Origin: Pantoea stewartii subsp. stewartii
GTDB taxonomy: Bacteria; Pseudomonadota; Gammaproteobacteria; Enterobacterales; Enterobacteriaceae
Reading direction: 5' to 3'
Length of the DNA: 62,739 nt
Assembly: GCF_008801695.1 (NCBI RefSeq)
Contig: NZ_VZPF01000019.1
Location: 1 to 62,739 of the forward strand
A program made the position numbers and the translations under genes. Below the pieces are notes generated by a model that was not told the DNA's origin, ran no database searches, and saw nothing but the letters and a program-made list of their open reading frames with translations. Of the stretch, positions 20,715-29,980 are shown piece by piece; the stretch's first letter is position 1, and the number at the start of each line of letters is the position of its first letter.

Positions 20715-21967
20715 CGAATGCGTTGCTGATGATATTCGGTCAACGGCAATTCTGCATGGATCAGCGGGGGCGAAAACAGCGGCAGGGAGGTGACGTAAGG
20801 CGAGATGATCAAATCAACTTCGCGCGGCGCGCCGTCGCGCTGAAAGTCATCCACATGCTGATAGGTGATATTAACGGGTAATAAGGTGATTTCCCGGATC
20901 TGCTGCTCAACGTCCTGTTCCAGCGCCGGATCGTCACCCGTCAGGAGCAGCACCTGTTTTTCCTGAAGGGCGCTGCTCTGCATCAGCCATGCACCAAAAA
21001 TAATGGTTATCAGACTGACTTCTTCCGGTTTAAAACAAATCGCGTATTCCTGCTCAAACGCCACCAGCGCCTGCTGAGTGGTTCGCAGCAGGCGCGGATA
21101 AAGCCTGGTTATGTCTTGTGCCACACTGTCATCAATGCCAATAGTAAAGTAAGTGCGATCCAGCGCCTGCGCCAGGTGCGTATACAGTTGCTGCTGGAGT
21201 TCGGCACGTTCAGGAAAAGGGGCGCCTGACGAAGCCTCGAAGTCATCGATCAGCTGATGCGTGGCGCGCATGAGCCGCTGTTCACTGGCGTGACGGATGG
21301 CGTCCGGATGCGGCGCGTGGATGAGGCTGAACAGTAATGTCCAGAAGTCGGTTTCACTCGCATCCGGTGCGAGATGGCACCGTTTTTTCCAGTGACGAAT
21401 GACATCAGTGGCCGCGCGGCGCTCCGCCTTCATCGCCAGCCAGGCCTGCTGTTGTGCAGTAAAGAGGGCAGGCTGGCGCTGGCACAGGCCGTATTTCATA
21501 AATATTTGTAAAAAGAGTTGATCGCGTGTACTGAAGGGGCGATCAAGGCACAGGCTGCAGTGCTGGATGAGTGCCTGTAGATTGGTTTCATCGTAGAGCG
21601 CCTTCTCAATTTTCATTTGCTTAAGGCGCTGGCGAAGCGGTGTCGCAAAATGCTCACAGACAAACGTCTGCGACAGACGCAAACTGCGCCGCAGGTTATG
21701 TATAAGACAAATTCGTCTGTCCAGCTCTGTACCATGAATGCGCAAGCTGCCATCCACCATTTGGTGAAGTTCCAGTTGATGATAGCGCTGTATCTCATCA
21801 CCCACGGCGGCAATATCTTGCCTGGCGGTGGCAGCATCCACGCCGTTAAGCAGGCTTAACCGGGTGAGCGTCAGCACGGGAGTGGGCAGAAACAGCAATA
21901 ACAACAGGTGGCAGCGACGCTGAGAAACGGTGAAGAGTGGTGCTGAAGATGTAGCAGAACTCATCAA
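20696..21967 (-). CDS. csiE: Stationary-phase inducible protein CsiE
   Basis: CsiE is a PRD-containing protein of unclear function that is induced at starvation under RpoS and cAMP-CRP in E. coli. The 423-residue product shares the N-terminal SQRRCHLLLLLF region, the central PRD-like segments (YTHLAQALDRTYFTIGID, YPRLLRTTQQALVAFE) and the end ISPYVTSLPLFSPPLIHAELPLT. Its place next to hcaT is conserved. It starts at tandem ATG codons (21967/21964). Confidence 0.88.
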   Translation of the reverse strand: MMSSATSSAPLFTVSQRRCHLLLLLFLPTPVLTLTRLSLLNGVDAATARQDIAAVGDEIQRYHQLELHQMVDGSLRIHGTELDRRICLIHNLRRSLRLSQTFVCEHFATPLRQRLKQMKIEKALYDETNLQALIQHCSLCLDRPFSTRDQLFLQIFMKYGLCQRQPALFTAQQQAWLAMKAERRAATDVIRHWKKRCHLAPDASETDFWTLLFSLIHAPHPDAIRHASEQRLMRATHQLIDDFEASSGAPFPERAELQQQLYTHLAQALDRTYFTIGIDDSVAQDITRLYPRLLRTTQQALVAFEQEYAICFKPEEVSLITIIFGAWLMQSSALQEKQVLLLTGDDPALEQDVEQQIREITLLPVNITYQHVDDFQRDGAPREVDLIISPYVTSLPLFSPPLIHAELPLTEYHQQRIRYLLES

Positions 21968-22061
21968 TCAATATTCCCGCTGGCTATTTTTAGCTAAGAA
22001 TAGTCAACTGCCCTGACCGGTGAATGGTTTACCCGGTTTTTTGTTCAGAGGTTTAAGGCGG

Positions 22062-22079
22062 GTCACAAAATTTTGTTAC
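22062..22079. promoter_or_regulatory. Palindrome upstream of the zevA-like gene
   Basis: GTCACAAAATTTTGTTAC is an 18-base palindrome with one mismatched pair, 41 bases before the gene at 22120. It resembles an operator, but I cannot assign the regulator. Confidence 0.4.
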
Positions 22080-22103
22080 TTATGAAACCTTTTTATCAGG
22101 AAC

Positions 22104-22116
22104 GTTACTTTATAAC
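22104..22116 (+). promoter_or_regulatory. Zur-like box at the zevA-like gene
   Basis: On the complementary strand GTTATAAAGTAAC matches 11 of 13 positions of the Zur core GTTATAWTATAAC. It overlaps the start region (ATG at 22120), so bound repressor could block expression when zinc is plentiful. The match is by eye. Confidence 0.45.
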
Positions 22117-22119
22117 ATT

Positions 22120-22746
22120 ATGAAACGCATGTTTTTCGCACTGCTAACCCTGATAAGTTCGTCAGCACTGGCACATCCTCACAGCTTTATTGATATGAAA
22201 ACGGAACTGGTTGCTGACGGCGATCGGTTTACGGGCCTGAAAATGATCTGGACCATGGATGAGATTACCTCCGCCGATCTTCTTTACGACGCGAGCGATG
22301 CGAAACCGGGCACCGTGGTCTGGAAAAAACTGGCAGCCGGCGTGATGGCGAATGTGCTGGGACAACATTATTTTTCTGAAATCTGGCATAACAAGCAGCG
22401 GGTGAAGTTCTTGAATCTACCAAAAGAATATAATCTGTCACGCAGTGGCAACAAAGCGGTGCTGGAGTTTGTGTTGCCGCTGGCCGAGCCACCCACATTA
22501 ACCGGTCAGCGCTTTGAGATTCTCACCTTCGATCCCACGTATTTCGTCGACATGTTCTATGACAAGCCTGATGCCTTGACCGTGCCACCAGCGTTGCAGT
22601 CACGCTGCGCCTTCACCTTGCATACGCCAAAGCCGAATGACTCGTTGAAGCAGTATGCCTTATCGCTCGACAAGGCCGATGCGCCACCCGAAGAGATGGA
22701 TCTGGGCAGGCAGTTCGCGCAAACGGTGATTCTGACATGTCACTGA
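22120..22746 (+). CDS. DUF1007 periplasmic protein, ZevA-like
   Basis: This 208-residue exported protein has a signal peptide ending at ALAHPHSF and the DUF1007 pattern HPHSFIDMKTEL followed by FDPTYFVDMFY. In Haemophilus influenzae the DUF1007 protein ZevA acts with the membrane protein ZevB in zinc acquisition; related pairs are annotated for nickel or cobalt. The stop overlaps the next gene by ten bases, so the two are coupled. The N-terminal HPH motif after cleavage could bind metal. Substrate metal is not proven by sequence. Confidence 0.8.
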   Translation: MKRMFFALLTLISSSALAHPHSFIDMKTELVADGDRFTGLKMIWTMDEITSADLLYDASDAKPGTVVWKKLAAGVMANVLGQHYFSEIWHNKQRVKFLNLPKEYNLSRSGNKAVLEFVLPLAEPPTLTGQRFEILTFDPTYFVDMFYDKPDALTVPPALQSRCAFTLHTPKPNDSLKQYALSLDKADAPPEEMDLGRQFAQTVILTCH

Positions 22747-23717
22747 CGACCATAGCGCGGCCCAAAAAACGGTTGTGGCCACTGGCAGTATTCATGGTTG
22801 GGCTGGTGACGGCGGTCAGCGCGATCTGGCTGTACTGGCCGCAGATTCTGCTGCAAAGTGTGCTCTGGCAAAAAATTCTCAATCGCGAGATGACGCAGCT
22901 CCTGCAACAGGTCGCCGAACATCCGCACCGGGCTGGCCTGTCATTACTGGCGTTTAGTCTGGTGTACGGCATCCTGCATGCGTTAGGACCTGGGCACGGT
23001 AAGGTTGTTATCACCACTTTCCTGGCCACTCATCCGGCAAAACTGAAAACCAGCATGAAGCTGACGCTGCTGGCATCGCTGTTACAGGGTTCAGTCGCGA
23101 TTGTTCTGGTAACCCTGATGCTGGTGGTATTGCACACCTCATCACGCCAGTTGCATCTGAGCAGTTTCTGGCTGGAGAAGGGCAGTTATCTTCTGGTGAT
23201 TGCCCTGGGAATCTGGACAGGTTATCGGGCGGTCAACTCTCTGTGGCGACTGTTCCGACCGAAACCGGCGATGAACATTCGTGCTCTGCATCCACACCAT
23301 CATCATGATGATCAGTGCGGCTGCGGTCATGCTCATCTGCCCAGTGCACAGCAGGTAGCCGGTGCCGTTAACGTGAAAACCCAGTTACTGGTAGTTCTGT
23401 CGATGGGGCTGCGGCCCTGTTCAGGAGCCATTATGATGCTGCTGTTTGCTAAGGTGATTGGCGTTTACCTCTGGGGCGTCCTCTCGGCGGCGGTGATGGC
23501 GATGGGAACGGCCCTGACCATTTCGGCGATTGGTCTGCTGGTGCAGCGCTCGCGTTCGCTGGCGCAACGGCTGAGTGCAAACAGCCACATAAGCGATCGC
23601 GCACGCAGTCTGTTGCCTTTGTTGGCTTTGCTGGGTAGCGTCATGTTGATCGTTGCGGGCTGTGCGTTATGGCAATCGGCTCAGCCGGGGTTGGCGGGCG
23701 GCATCCGGCATTTCTGA
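22737..23717 (+). CDS. Metal transporter of the NiCoT/RcnA/ZevB type
   Basis: The 326-residue inner-membrane protein has about six hydrophobic segments and the NiCoT-like signature HALGPGHGKVVI near residue 80. A cytosolic loop at about 180-200 is rich in His, Asp and Cys (HPHHHHDDQCGCGHAH), typical of metal sensing or binding. The family transports Ni, Co or Zn. Pairing with an overlapping DUF1007 gene points to a ZevAB-type import system rather than RcnA-type efflux. This is inference from operon structure. Confidence 0.8.
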   Translation: MSLTTIARPKKRLWPLAVFMVGLVTAVSAIWLYWPQILLQSVLWQKILNREMTQLLQQVAEHPHRAGLSLLAFSLVYGILHALGPGHGKVVITTFLATHPAKLKTSMKLTLLASLLQGSVAIVLVTLMLVVLHTSSRQLHLSSFWLEKGSYLLVIALGIWTGYRAVNSLWRLFRPKPAMNIRALHPHHHHDDQCGCGHAHLPSAQQVAGAVNVKTQLLVVLSMGLRPCSGAIMMLLFAKVIGVYLWGVLSAAVMAMGTALTISAIGLLVQRSRSLAQRLSANSHISDRARSLLPLLALLGSVMLIVAGCALWQSAQPGLAGGIRHF

Positions 23718-23907
23718 TTTCTATAGCAGCGAAAAGCGTTTTTCGCTGCTCATTCTGCAATATTTTCCTCACTATTTTTTATTTTTCTGCTGACTGTTTA
23801 GTGGTGAAATTTGTTTTCACTGTCTACGCTGTTAATAGTTAAATCACCTCCCAATAATGGGATGAATAAAAACGGAACGATTCCGTGCTTTGCGAGGAAA
23901 ATATCTC

Positions 23908-24921
23908 ATGGCTGATACCCGTATTAATAATGGCTACACCGATCCGCTGGTAACTGGAACAGCGGGTTTGCCCCTAAAACGTATTTCATGGAGTGCCGTT
24001 TTTGCCGGTGTTATTTGCGCACTGATAATTCACATATTATTAACTCTGCTGGGAACAGCTATCGGCGCGACGACTATTGATCCCCTGCAGGAAGGCAATC
24101 CGTTTAAACATCTGGGCACCGGTGCGCTGGTGTGGACGGCGATTGAAATGCTTCTCGCCATCGTCGCGGGCGCCTATGTTGCCGGACGTCTGGCACAGCG
24201 CGAAGGCGCGCTGCATGGGTTACTGATCTTTGGCATCAGCACGGTGATAACGATTTATTTAGCCGTCAGTCTTGCCAGTAGCGTATTAGGCGGTGCGATG
24301 AACATTCTGGGCACGGGCTTCCAGGCTGTCGGTCAGGGTATTTCAGCCGCTGCGCCATCTGTTACCCAAATGGCAAAAGACAAGCTGCAGGAAAACAATA
24401 TTAATTTAAATGACATGCAGCGTGAGCTGGAAACGACGCTGCGTCAAACAGGCAAGCCTGAATTACAACCTGAAAAACTGAAGCAGGATGCGAATAATGA
24501 AGCGCAGAATGCAGAGAACCAGGCAAATAACACCGCTAATCATCCGCAAACCGCAGACACGGATTTAGCTAACTGGTTTAAAGGCGTTATTGATCGTCAT
24601 GCTGATACATTACAGGCAGCCGACCGTGAGGCGTTGAAAAATATTATTAAAGCGCGCACCGGCAAAAGCGATCAGGAAGCAGAGCAGATCGTTAATCAGG
24701 CAGAGCAGAGCTATCAGCAGGCTATGCAGAAATATCAGGAGCTGAAACAGCAGGCAGAGCAGAAAGCCCGTGAAGCCGGTGAGCAGGCGGCTAAAGCGAC
24801 AGCGAAAGCCAGCTGGTACGCCTTCTTTATCCTGATTATTGAAGCAGTCCTGGCAGGCGTGATGGGCATGGTGGGACGTCGTACTCAGCCACGTCAGGTG
24901 TTGGCGAACGAACGTCGCTAA
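23908..24921 (+). CDS. Conserved membrane protein of unknown function with coiled-coil region
   Basis: The 337-residue protein has a cytosolic N-terminus, hydrophobic segments at about 24-47, 72-92 and 98-125, and a long Gln/Glu/Ala-rich region (about 150-300) with strong coiled-coil character (KYQELKQQAEQKAREAGEQAAKA). A last membrane helix near the C-terminus (WYAFFILIIEAVLAGVMGMV) precedes a short basic tail. I do not know a function. It has its own GAGGA ribosome site and stands alone, converging on suhB across a shared terminator. Confidence 0.75.
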   Translation: MADTRINNGYTDPLVTGTAGLPLKRISWSAVFAGVICALIIHILLTLLGTAIGATTIDPLQEGNPFKHLGTGALVWTAIEMLLAIVAGAYVAGRLAQREGALHGLLIFGISTVITIYLAVSLASSVLGGAMNILGTGFQAVGQGISAAAPSVTQMAKDKLQENNINLNDMQRELETTLRQTGKPELQPEKLKQDANNEAQNAENQANNTANHPQTADTDLANWFKGVIDRHADTLQAADREALKNIIKARTGKSDQEAEQIVNQAEQSYQQAMQKYQELKQQAEQKAREAGEQAAKATAKASWYAFFILIIEAVLAGVMGMVGRRTQPRQVLANERR

Positions 24922-24940
24922 CCGAAAGGCGTTAAAAAAG

Positions 24941-24965
24941 GCGGCACAGAATGTGCCGCATTTTT
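24941..24965. terminator. Bidirectional terminator between the membrane protein and suhB
   Basis: The stem GCGGCACA/TGTGCCGC is flanked by A-rich sequence on the left and T-rich sequence on the right, so it can serve both convergent genes. Confidence 0.82.
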
Positions 24966-24967
24966 CT

Positions 24968-25771
24968 TTAGCGCTTCAGCGCTTCGCTCAGTTCATCGCG
25001 CATGGACGACAGCAGCGCTTTAACCACACGAGGATTACCGGCCACAATGTTACCTGAATGCAGGTAACCATGATTGCCGGTGAAGTCAGTAACCAGTCCG
25101 CCCGCTTCACGCACCAGCAGTTCACCCGCGGCAAAATCCCACGGTTTCAGACCGATTTCAAAATAGCCATCCACACGACCTGCGGCAACATAGGCCAGGT
25201 CCAGTGCGGCAGAGCCGGTACGACGGAAGTCCGCACACTGTGTGAACAGTTTGGTCATGATGTTCATGTAAGCCGGCGCGTGCTGTTTTAGCTTGAACGG
25301 GAAACCGGTCGCCAGAATGGTGCCATCCAGATCGCGAGCGATGCTGCCGCGCAGACGGTAGCCGTTAAGCTGCGCGCCCTGGCCACGTACGGCACTGAAC
25401 AGTTCATTACGCATAGGATCATATACCACCGCCACTTCAGTACGGCCTTTAATGCGTACGGCGATAGAAACAGAGAAGTGGGGCAAGCGTTTGATAAAGT
25501 TGGTCGTGCCATCCAGCGGATCGATTACCCATTGAATGTCCTGATCTTCACCTTCAAGTTCACCACTCTCTTCAGTAATAATGGTGTGCTTCGGGTAGGA
25601 TTTACGAATCACTTCGATAATCAGGCGTTCTGCGTCGCGGTCAACATTGGTTACGAAGTCGTTACTGCCTTTCTGGCTGGCTTCGACGGCGTCCGGGGTT
25701 TCATAATTCTTGGCAATTAAATTTCCGGCCTTGCGCGCTGCGCGCACGGCAATGTTGAGCATTGGATGCAT
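24968..25771 (-). CDS. suhB: Inositol-1-monophosphatase / Nus factor SuhB
   Basis: SuhB hydrolyses inositol phosphates and in E. coli also works in the rRNA antitermination complex. The 267-residue protein starts MHPMLNIAVRAARKAGNLI. It carries the metal-binding motifs EESGE and WVIDPLDGTTNF (about residues 67-95) and the C-terminal motif KPWDFAAGELLVREAGG. Its length equals that of the E. coli protein. It is divergent from trmJ, as usual. Confidence 0.97.
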   Translation of the reverse strand: MHPMLNIAVRAARKAGNLIAKNYETPDAVEASQKGSNDFVTNVDRDAERLIIEVIRKSYPKHTIITEESGELEGEDQDIQWVIDPLDGTTNFIKRLPHFSVSIAVRIKGRTEVAVVYDPMRNELFSAVRGQGAQLNGYRLRGSIARDLDGTILATGFPFKLKQHAPAYMNIMTKLFTQCADFRRTGSAALDLAYVAAGRVDGYFEIGLKPWDFAAGELLVREAGGLVTDFTGNHGYLHSGNIVAGNPRVVKALLSSMRDELSEALKR

Positions 25772-25890
25772 CGGTATCTCTCGCTGGATGTTAAAGAACG
25801 GGGAAAACGGCGCGGAGTATAGCAGGGTGTTCGGTAAATGTCCTGCTTTATGTTAGAGTACGCGTCATCATTTTCTGACCGATCCCAATT

Positions 25891-26640
25891 ATGCTGCAAA
25901 ATATTCGTATCGTACTGGTAGAAACTTCTCACACCGGCAACATGGGCTCCGTCGCGCGCGCGATGAAAACTATGGGCTTAACTAACCTCTATTTGGTCAA
26001 TCCGTTAGTGAAGCCGGATTCACAGGCTATCTCGCTGGCTGCCGGGGCCAGTGACGTGATTGGCGAGGCGAAAATTGTCGACTCACTGGATGACGCGATT
26101 GCCGGATGCAGTCTGGTGGTCGGCACCAGTGCACGTTCCCGCTCGCTGCCGTGGCCGATGCTGGATTCACGTGAATGTGGCCTGAAAAGTATTGAAGAGG
26201 CCCGGCAGGCCCCCGTCGCCCTGGTATTTGGTCGCGAGCGTGTCGGGCTGACTAACGATGAATTGCAAAAGTGCCATTATCATGTGGCCATCCAGGCGAA
26301 CCCGGAATACAGCTCGCTTAACCTGGCGATGGCGGTGCAGATCATTGCCTATGAAGTCCGCATGGCCTGGCTGCAGGCGCAGGACAACGCCAGTCCCAAA
26401 CCGCAGTACGAGGAATCACCTTATCCGCTGGTTGACGACCTGGAGCGTTTCTACCAGCACATGGAACAGATGATGCTGGAAAGCGGATTTATCCGTGAAG
26501 CCAATCCCGGCCAGGTAATGAGCAAGCTGCGTCGTCTGTATACGCGTGCCCGTCCTGAGCGCGACGAACTCAATATTCTGCGCGGGATGCTCGCCTCGTT
26601 TGAGAAGCGTAAAGGACCGAAACAAAACGGCCCTGAATAG
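25891..26640 (+). CDS. trmJ: tRNA (cytidine/uridine-2'-O-)-methyltransferase TrmJ
   Basis: TrmJ methylates the ribose of nucleotide 32 in several tRNAs with S-adenosylmethionine. The 249-residue SPOUT enzyme shows the family motifs [22 protein letters not shown] near the start (here [11 protein letters not shown]), [13 protein letters not shown] and [12 protein letters not shown], which form the knotted cofactor site. The gene lies directly upstream of iscR. The iscR promoter boxes begin at its stop codon. Confidence 0.96.
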   Translation: MLQNIRIVLVETSHTGNMGSVARAMKTMGLTNLYLVNPLVKPDSQAISLAAGASDVIGEAKIVDSLDDAIAGCSLVVGTSARSRSLPWPMLDSRECGLKSIEEARQAPVALVFGRERVGLTNDELQKCHYHVAIQANPEYSSLNLAMAVQIIAYEVRMAWLQAQDNASPKPQYEESPYPLVDDLERFYQHMEQMMLESGFIREANPGQVMSKLRRLYTRARPERDELNILRGMLASFEKRKGPKQNGPE

Positions 26641-26719
26641 TTGAGTAAAACGCCAGGTTAAATAGTTGAGTAAATTACTTGGTTAAGTGGTTGACCAAAT
26701 CACTCGGGAATGTCAGACT
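26637..26719 (+). promoter_or_regulatory. iscR promoter with three tandem IscR-type boxes
   Basis: Three related segments spaced about 25 bases begin at 26637 (atagttgagtaaaacgcc), 26662 (atagttgagtaaattact) and 26686 (agtggttgaccaaatcact). They resemble the type 1 IscR site ATASYYGACTRWWWYAGTC. The third contains the -35 TTGACC (26691-26696). The following tcgggaatgtcagacttg is the conserved E. coli iscR promoter core, with a -10 near 26714. The first box overlaps the end of trmJ. Confidence 0.65.
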
Positions 26720-26773
26720 TGCCGTCATCTTCGCTAATCCTCCGATAACCGGACGCTATTGAGGTTGTATGCT

Positions 26774-27271
26774 ATGAGACTGACATCCAAAGGACGTTAC
26801 GCTGTTACCGCTATGCTGGACGTTGCCCTGCATTCTCACCAGGGCCCTGTTCCACTGGCTGACATCTCTGAACGCCAGGGTATATCGCTCTCTTATCTGG
26901 AGCAGCTGTTCTCGCGGTTACGTAAGCACAATCTGGTATCCAGCGTTCGTGGTCCGGGTGGCGGTTATCTGCTGGGCAAAGAAGCCAGCGCGATTGCGGT
27001 GGGTGAAGTGATCACCGCGGTTGATGAATCTGTGGACGCCACCAAATGCCAGGGCAAAGAAGGCTGTCAGGGTGGCGAGCGCTGTCTGACCCATGTGTTG
27101 TGGCGTGACCTGAGCGTCCGTATTAGCGAATTCCTGAACAACATTACGCTGGCTGAGCTGGTGAATAATCAGGAAATCCTGGATGTGGCCGACCGCCAGA
27201 ATGCTAACGACAATCGTCGTTTCCAGCACGCCCGCGCACAGGAAATCAACGTTAACCTCCGCGCCTCCTAA
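26774..27271 (+). CDS. iscR: Fe-S cluster regulator IscR
   Basis: IscR is an Rrf2-family [2Fe-2S] regulator that represses isc when its cluster is loaded and activates suf in the apo form. The 165-residue protein retains the wing-helix ([24 protein letters not shown]) and all ligands at E. coli numbering: Cys92, Cys98, Cys104 and His107. The start is ATG 26774, with gagg nine bases upstream; a TTG further up is rejected. It remains upstream of iscS, although the Fe-S assembly genes it normally controls are missing. Confidence 0.97.
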   Translation: MRLTSKGRYAVTAMLDVALHSHQGPVPLADISERQGISLSYLEQLFSRLRKHNLVSSVRGPGGGYLLGKEASAIAVGEVITAVDESVDATKCQGKEGCQGGERCLTHVLWRDLSVRISEFLNNITLAELVNNQEILDVADRQNANDNRRFQHARAQEINVNLRAS

Positions 27272-27360
27272 TCCTCTGCTTCTCCGGCCCTTACTGCTAA
27301 CGCGGCAGGGGCTGAATCTGCTATAAATACGTATGATTTTTTATACGGAGCTGTAGCGCA

Positions 27361-28521
27361 ATGAAATTACCGATTTACCTGGATTATGCCGCCACGACGC
27401 CGGCCGATCCGCGTGTGGCCAGCAAAATGATGCAATTCCTGACGCTGGATGGCACGTTTGGTAACCCGGCCTCCCGTTCGCACCGTTTCGGCTGGCAGGC
27501 AGAAGAGGCGGTGGACGTTGCGCGCAATCAGGTCGCGGAGCTGGTCAATGCTGACCCACGTGAAATCGTCTTCACCTCCGGGGCCACCGAATCCGACAAT
27601 CTCGCCATTAAAGGCGCAGCCCATTTCCACCAGTCGCGTGGTAAACACATCGTCACCAGCGTAACCGAACATAAAGCGGTCATCGATACCTGCCTGCAAC
27701 TTGAACGTGAAGGCTTTGAGATCACCTGGCTGACGCCAGCAGCGAATGGCCTGATCGCGCCTGACGACCTGCGCGCCGCGCTACGTGACGACACGGTGCT
27801 GGTTTCCATCATGCATGTGAATAACGAAATCGGTGTGATTCAGGATATCGCTGCGCTGGGCGCCCTGTGCCGGGAGCGGGGCATCCTGTTCCACGTCGAT
27901 GCGACGCAAAGCGTCGGGAAACTGGCTATCGATCTCGCTGAACTGCCTGTTGATCTGATGTCGTTTTCCGGTCATAAAGTTTATGGTCCTAAAGGCATTG
28001 GCGCGCTCTATGTCCGTCGTAAGCCGCGTATCCAGATTGATGCGCAGATCCACGGCGGCGGTCACGAGCGCAATATGCGATCGGGCACCTTACCGGTGCA
28101 CCAGATTGTCGGCATGGGTGAGGCTTACCGCATTGCCAAAACGGTGCGTGAAGAAGAGATGGCCCGCTTGTCGCTGTTGCGTGACAAACTGTGGCACGGC
28201 ATCCGTGAGACAGGCGGCGTAACGGTGAATGGTGATTTGCAACACAGCTGCGCCAACATACTTAACGTCAGTTTTGCTGATGTTGAAGGTGAGTCGTTGA
28301 TCATGGCGCTGAAAGATCTTGCACTGTCGTCCGGATCGGCCTGTACTTCCGCCAGTCTGGAACCTTCCTATGTTCTGCGCGCACTCGGTCTGAACGAAGA
28401 ACTGGCCCACAGTTCACTTCGCTTCTCACTGGGGCGGTTCACCACTGAAGAAGAGATCGATTATGCCATTGCGCTGGTGCAGAAGTCCGTGACGCGCCTG
28501 CGTGAACTCATGAAGTCATAA
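27361..28521 (+). CDS. iscS: Cysteine desulfurase IscS, C-terminally shortened
   Basis: IscS releases sulfur from cysteine for Fe-S clusters, thiolated tRNA (via TusA and ThiI) and cofactors. The PLP lysine Lys206 (SFSGHKVYG) and the persulfide Cys328 (GSACTSAS) sit at the same numbers as in E. coli. The protein has 386 residues against 404: it follows E. coli IscS to about residue 383 (RLREL), then ends MKS. No reading frame downstream encodes the missing SPLWEMYKQGV tail, which in E. coli is part of the IscU contact surface. The next gene is pepB, not iscU. The enzyme is probably active but dedicated to partners other than IscU. Confidence 0.95.
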   Translation: MKLPIYLDYAATTPADPRVASKMMQFLTLDGTFGNPASRSHRFGWQAEEAVDVARNQVAELVNADPREIVFTSGATESDNLAIKGAAHFHQSRGKHIVTSVTEHKAVIDTCLQLEREGFEITWLTPAANGLIAPDDLRAALRDDTVLVSIMHVNNEIGVIQDIAALGALCRERGILFHVDATQSVGKLAIDLAELPVDLMSFSGHKVYGPKGIGALYVRRKPRIQIDAQIHGGGHERNMRSGTLPVHQIVGMGEAYRIAKTVREEEMARLSLLRDKLWHGIRETGGVTVNGDLQHSCANILNVSFADVEGESLIMALKDLALSSGSACTSASLEPSYVLRALGLNEELAHSSLRFSLGRFTTEEEIDYAIALVQKSVTRLRELMKS

Positions 28522-28644
28522 TCAGGCCTGAAGAGGCTGACCACTGCGCACCGGCAACGCCTGCGGTGTGCGGCGTAACATCTGTATGAAAAGCCGTCGC
28601 TAAAACAGGCTGGATGAAACGAATAACGAATACGGAGCCCTACA
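28522..28644. other. iscS-pepB junction; iscU-iscA-hscB-hscA-fdx-iscX absent
   Basis: Only 123 bases separate iscS from pepB, where E. coli has six genes. I find no remnant of those genes in any frame. The gap has one imperfect hairpin (gcgcaccg/cggtgtgc, from about 28548) without a T-run. No insertion sequence or target duplication is visible, so the event looks like an old, clean deletion. Confidence 0.8.
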
Positions 28645-29931
28645 ATGAGTACACAACCGATGAATATCACGCTCAGCAACCAGCCCGCCGATGCGCGCTG
28701 GGGTGACAAAGCACTGTTAAGCAGCAATGAAAACGGTATGACCGTGCACCTGCGTGAAGCCGATGCGTTGATGAGCATCCAGCGTGCCGCGCGTAAGCTG
28801 GATGGGCAGGGCATTCGTCATGTTGCCCTGACGGGCGAAGGCTGGCATCTGGAGCAGTGCTGGGCCTTCTGGCAGGGCTATCGCAGCCCGAAAGCCAAAA
28901 ACAGCGTTGACTGGCCGCAGTTGGGTGAACATGAACAGGCGGAATTTGATCGCCGCCGTAAGATCGTAGGCTGGGTGCGCGATACGATTAACCTGCCTGC
29001 AGACGATTTAGGGCCAGAGACGCTGGCGCACAGTGCCGTAGACTTACTGAGCGAGTTAGGTGGCGAAGCGGTCAGCTATCGCATAACCAAAGGCGATGAT
29101 TTACGTGAGCAAGGCTATATGGGCCTGCACACGGTAGGACGGGGCTCAAACCGTCCGCCGGTTTTCCTGGCACTGGATTTTAACCCCACCGGCGACAGCG
29201 AAGCGCCGGTTTACGCCTGCCTGGTCGGTAAAGGGATTACCTTCGATACCGGTGGCTACAGCCTCAAAACCAGTGCCACCATGGACTCCATGAAGTCAGA
29301 TATGGGCGGTGCCGCGACGGTGACCGGTGCACTGGCCATGGCCATCGCGCGCGGACTGAAAAAGCGCGTCAAACTTTACCTGTGCTGCGCGGATAACATG
29401 GTCAGCAGCAACGCCTTTAAGCTGGGTGACATCATTCGTTACCGCAATGGCAAGTCGGTAGAAGTGATGAACACCGATGCGGAAGGTCGTCTGGTCCTGG
29501 CAGATGGTCTGATCGATGCCAGCGAGCAGAATCCGACGCTGCTGATCGATGCGGCAACGCTGACCGGTGCCGCGAAAACGGCGGTGGGCAACGATTATCA
29601 CGCCTTGTTTACCTTCGACGATGTGCTGGCGCAGTCGGTGATGGGCAGTGCGGTCAGTGAAAACGAACCGTTCTGGCGTTTGCCGCTGGCAGAGTTCCAT
29701 CGCAGTCATCTGCCGTCAAACTTTGCCGATCTGAATAACATCGCCAGCCCGGCACATTCTGCCGGTGCCAGCAGCGCGGCAGCGTTCCTGTCCTATTTCG
29801 TCAGCCACTATCAGCAAGGCTGGTTACATATCGACTGCTCAGCGACGTACCGTAAGAGCGCGGTCGATCAATGGTCGGCAGGCGCAACCGGCCTGGGCGT
29901 GCGCACTATCGCCAACCTGTTACTGAAATAA
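28645..29931 (+). CDS. pepB: Peptidase B (M17 leucyl aminopeptidase family)
   Basis: PepB is a manganese-dependent aminopeptidase that removes N-terminal residues from small peptides. The 428-residue protein has the M17 metal and catalytic motifs [15 protein letters not shown] (about residues 190-205) and [16 protein letters not shown] (about 275-290). The length matches E. coli PepB (427). In E. coli it ends the isc gene cluster; here it follows iscS directly. A terminator separates it from sseB. Confidence 0.96.
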   Translation: MSTQPMNITLSNQPADARWGDKALLSSNENGMTVHLREADALMSIQRAARKLDGQGIRHVALTGEGWHLEQCWAFWQGYRSPKAKNSVDWPQLGEHEQAEFDRRRKIVGWVRDTINLPADDLGPETLAHSAVDLLSELGGEAVSYRITKGDDLREQGYMGLHTVGRGSNRPPVFLALDFNPTGDSEAPVYACLVGKGITFDTGGYSLKTSATMDSMKSDMGGAATVTGALAMAIARGLKKRVKLYLCCADNMVSSNAFKLGDIIRYRNGKSVEVMNTDAEGRLVLADGLIDASEQNPTLLIDAATLTGAAKTAVGNDYHALFTFDDVLAQSVMGSAVSENEPFWRLPLAEFHRSHLPSNFADLNNIASPAHSAGASSAAAFLSYFVSHYQQGWLHIDCSATYRKSAVDQWSAGATGLGVRTIANLLLK

Positions 29932-29942
29932 ATGCAATCTCC

Positions 29943-29966
29943 GCGGTGACCTGGTCACCGCTTTTT
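29943..29966 (+). terminator. pepB terminator
   Basis: The perfect stem GCGGTGAC/GTCACCGC with a three-base loop is followed by TTTTT. Confidence 0.82.
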
Positions 29967-29980
29967 GAAGGTAGAAGTGA

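Noticed and set aside
26759..26773. Upstream TTG start for iscR
   Set aside because: ATG 26774 gives the conserved [11 protein letters not shown] start with correct cysteine numbering and a suitably spaced gagg.
28508..28644. Possibility that the short IscS end is a sequencing frameshift
   Set aside because: None of the three forward frames after RLREL encodes anything like the SPLWEMYKQGV tail, so a single indel cannot restore it.
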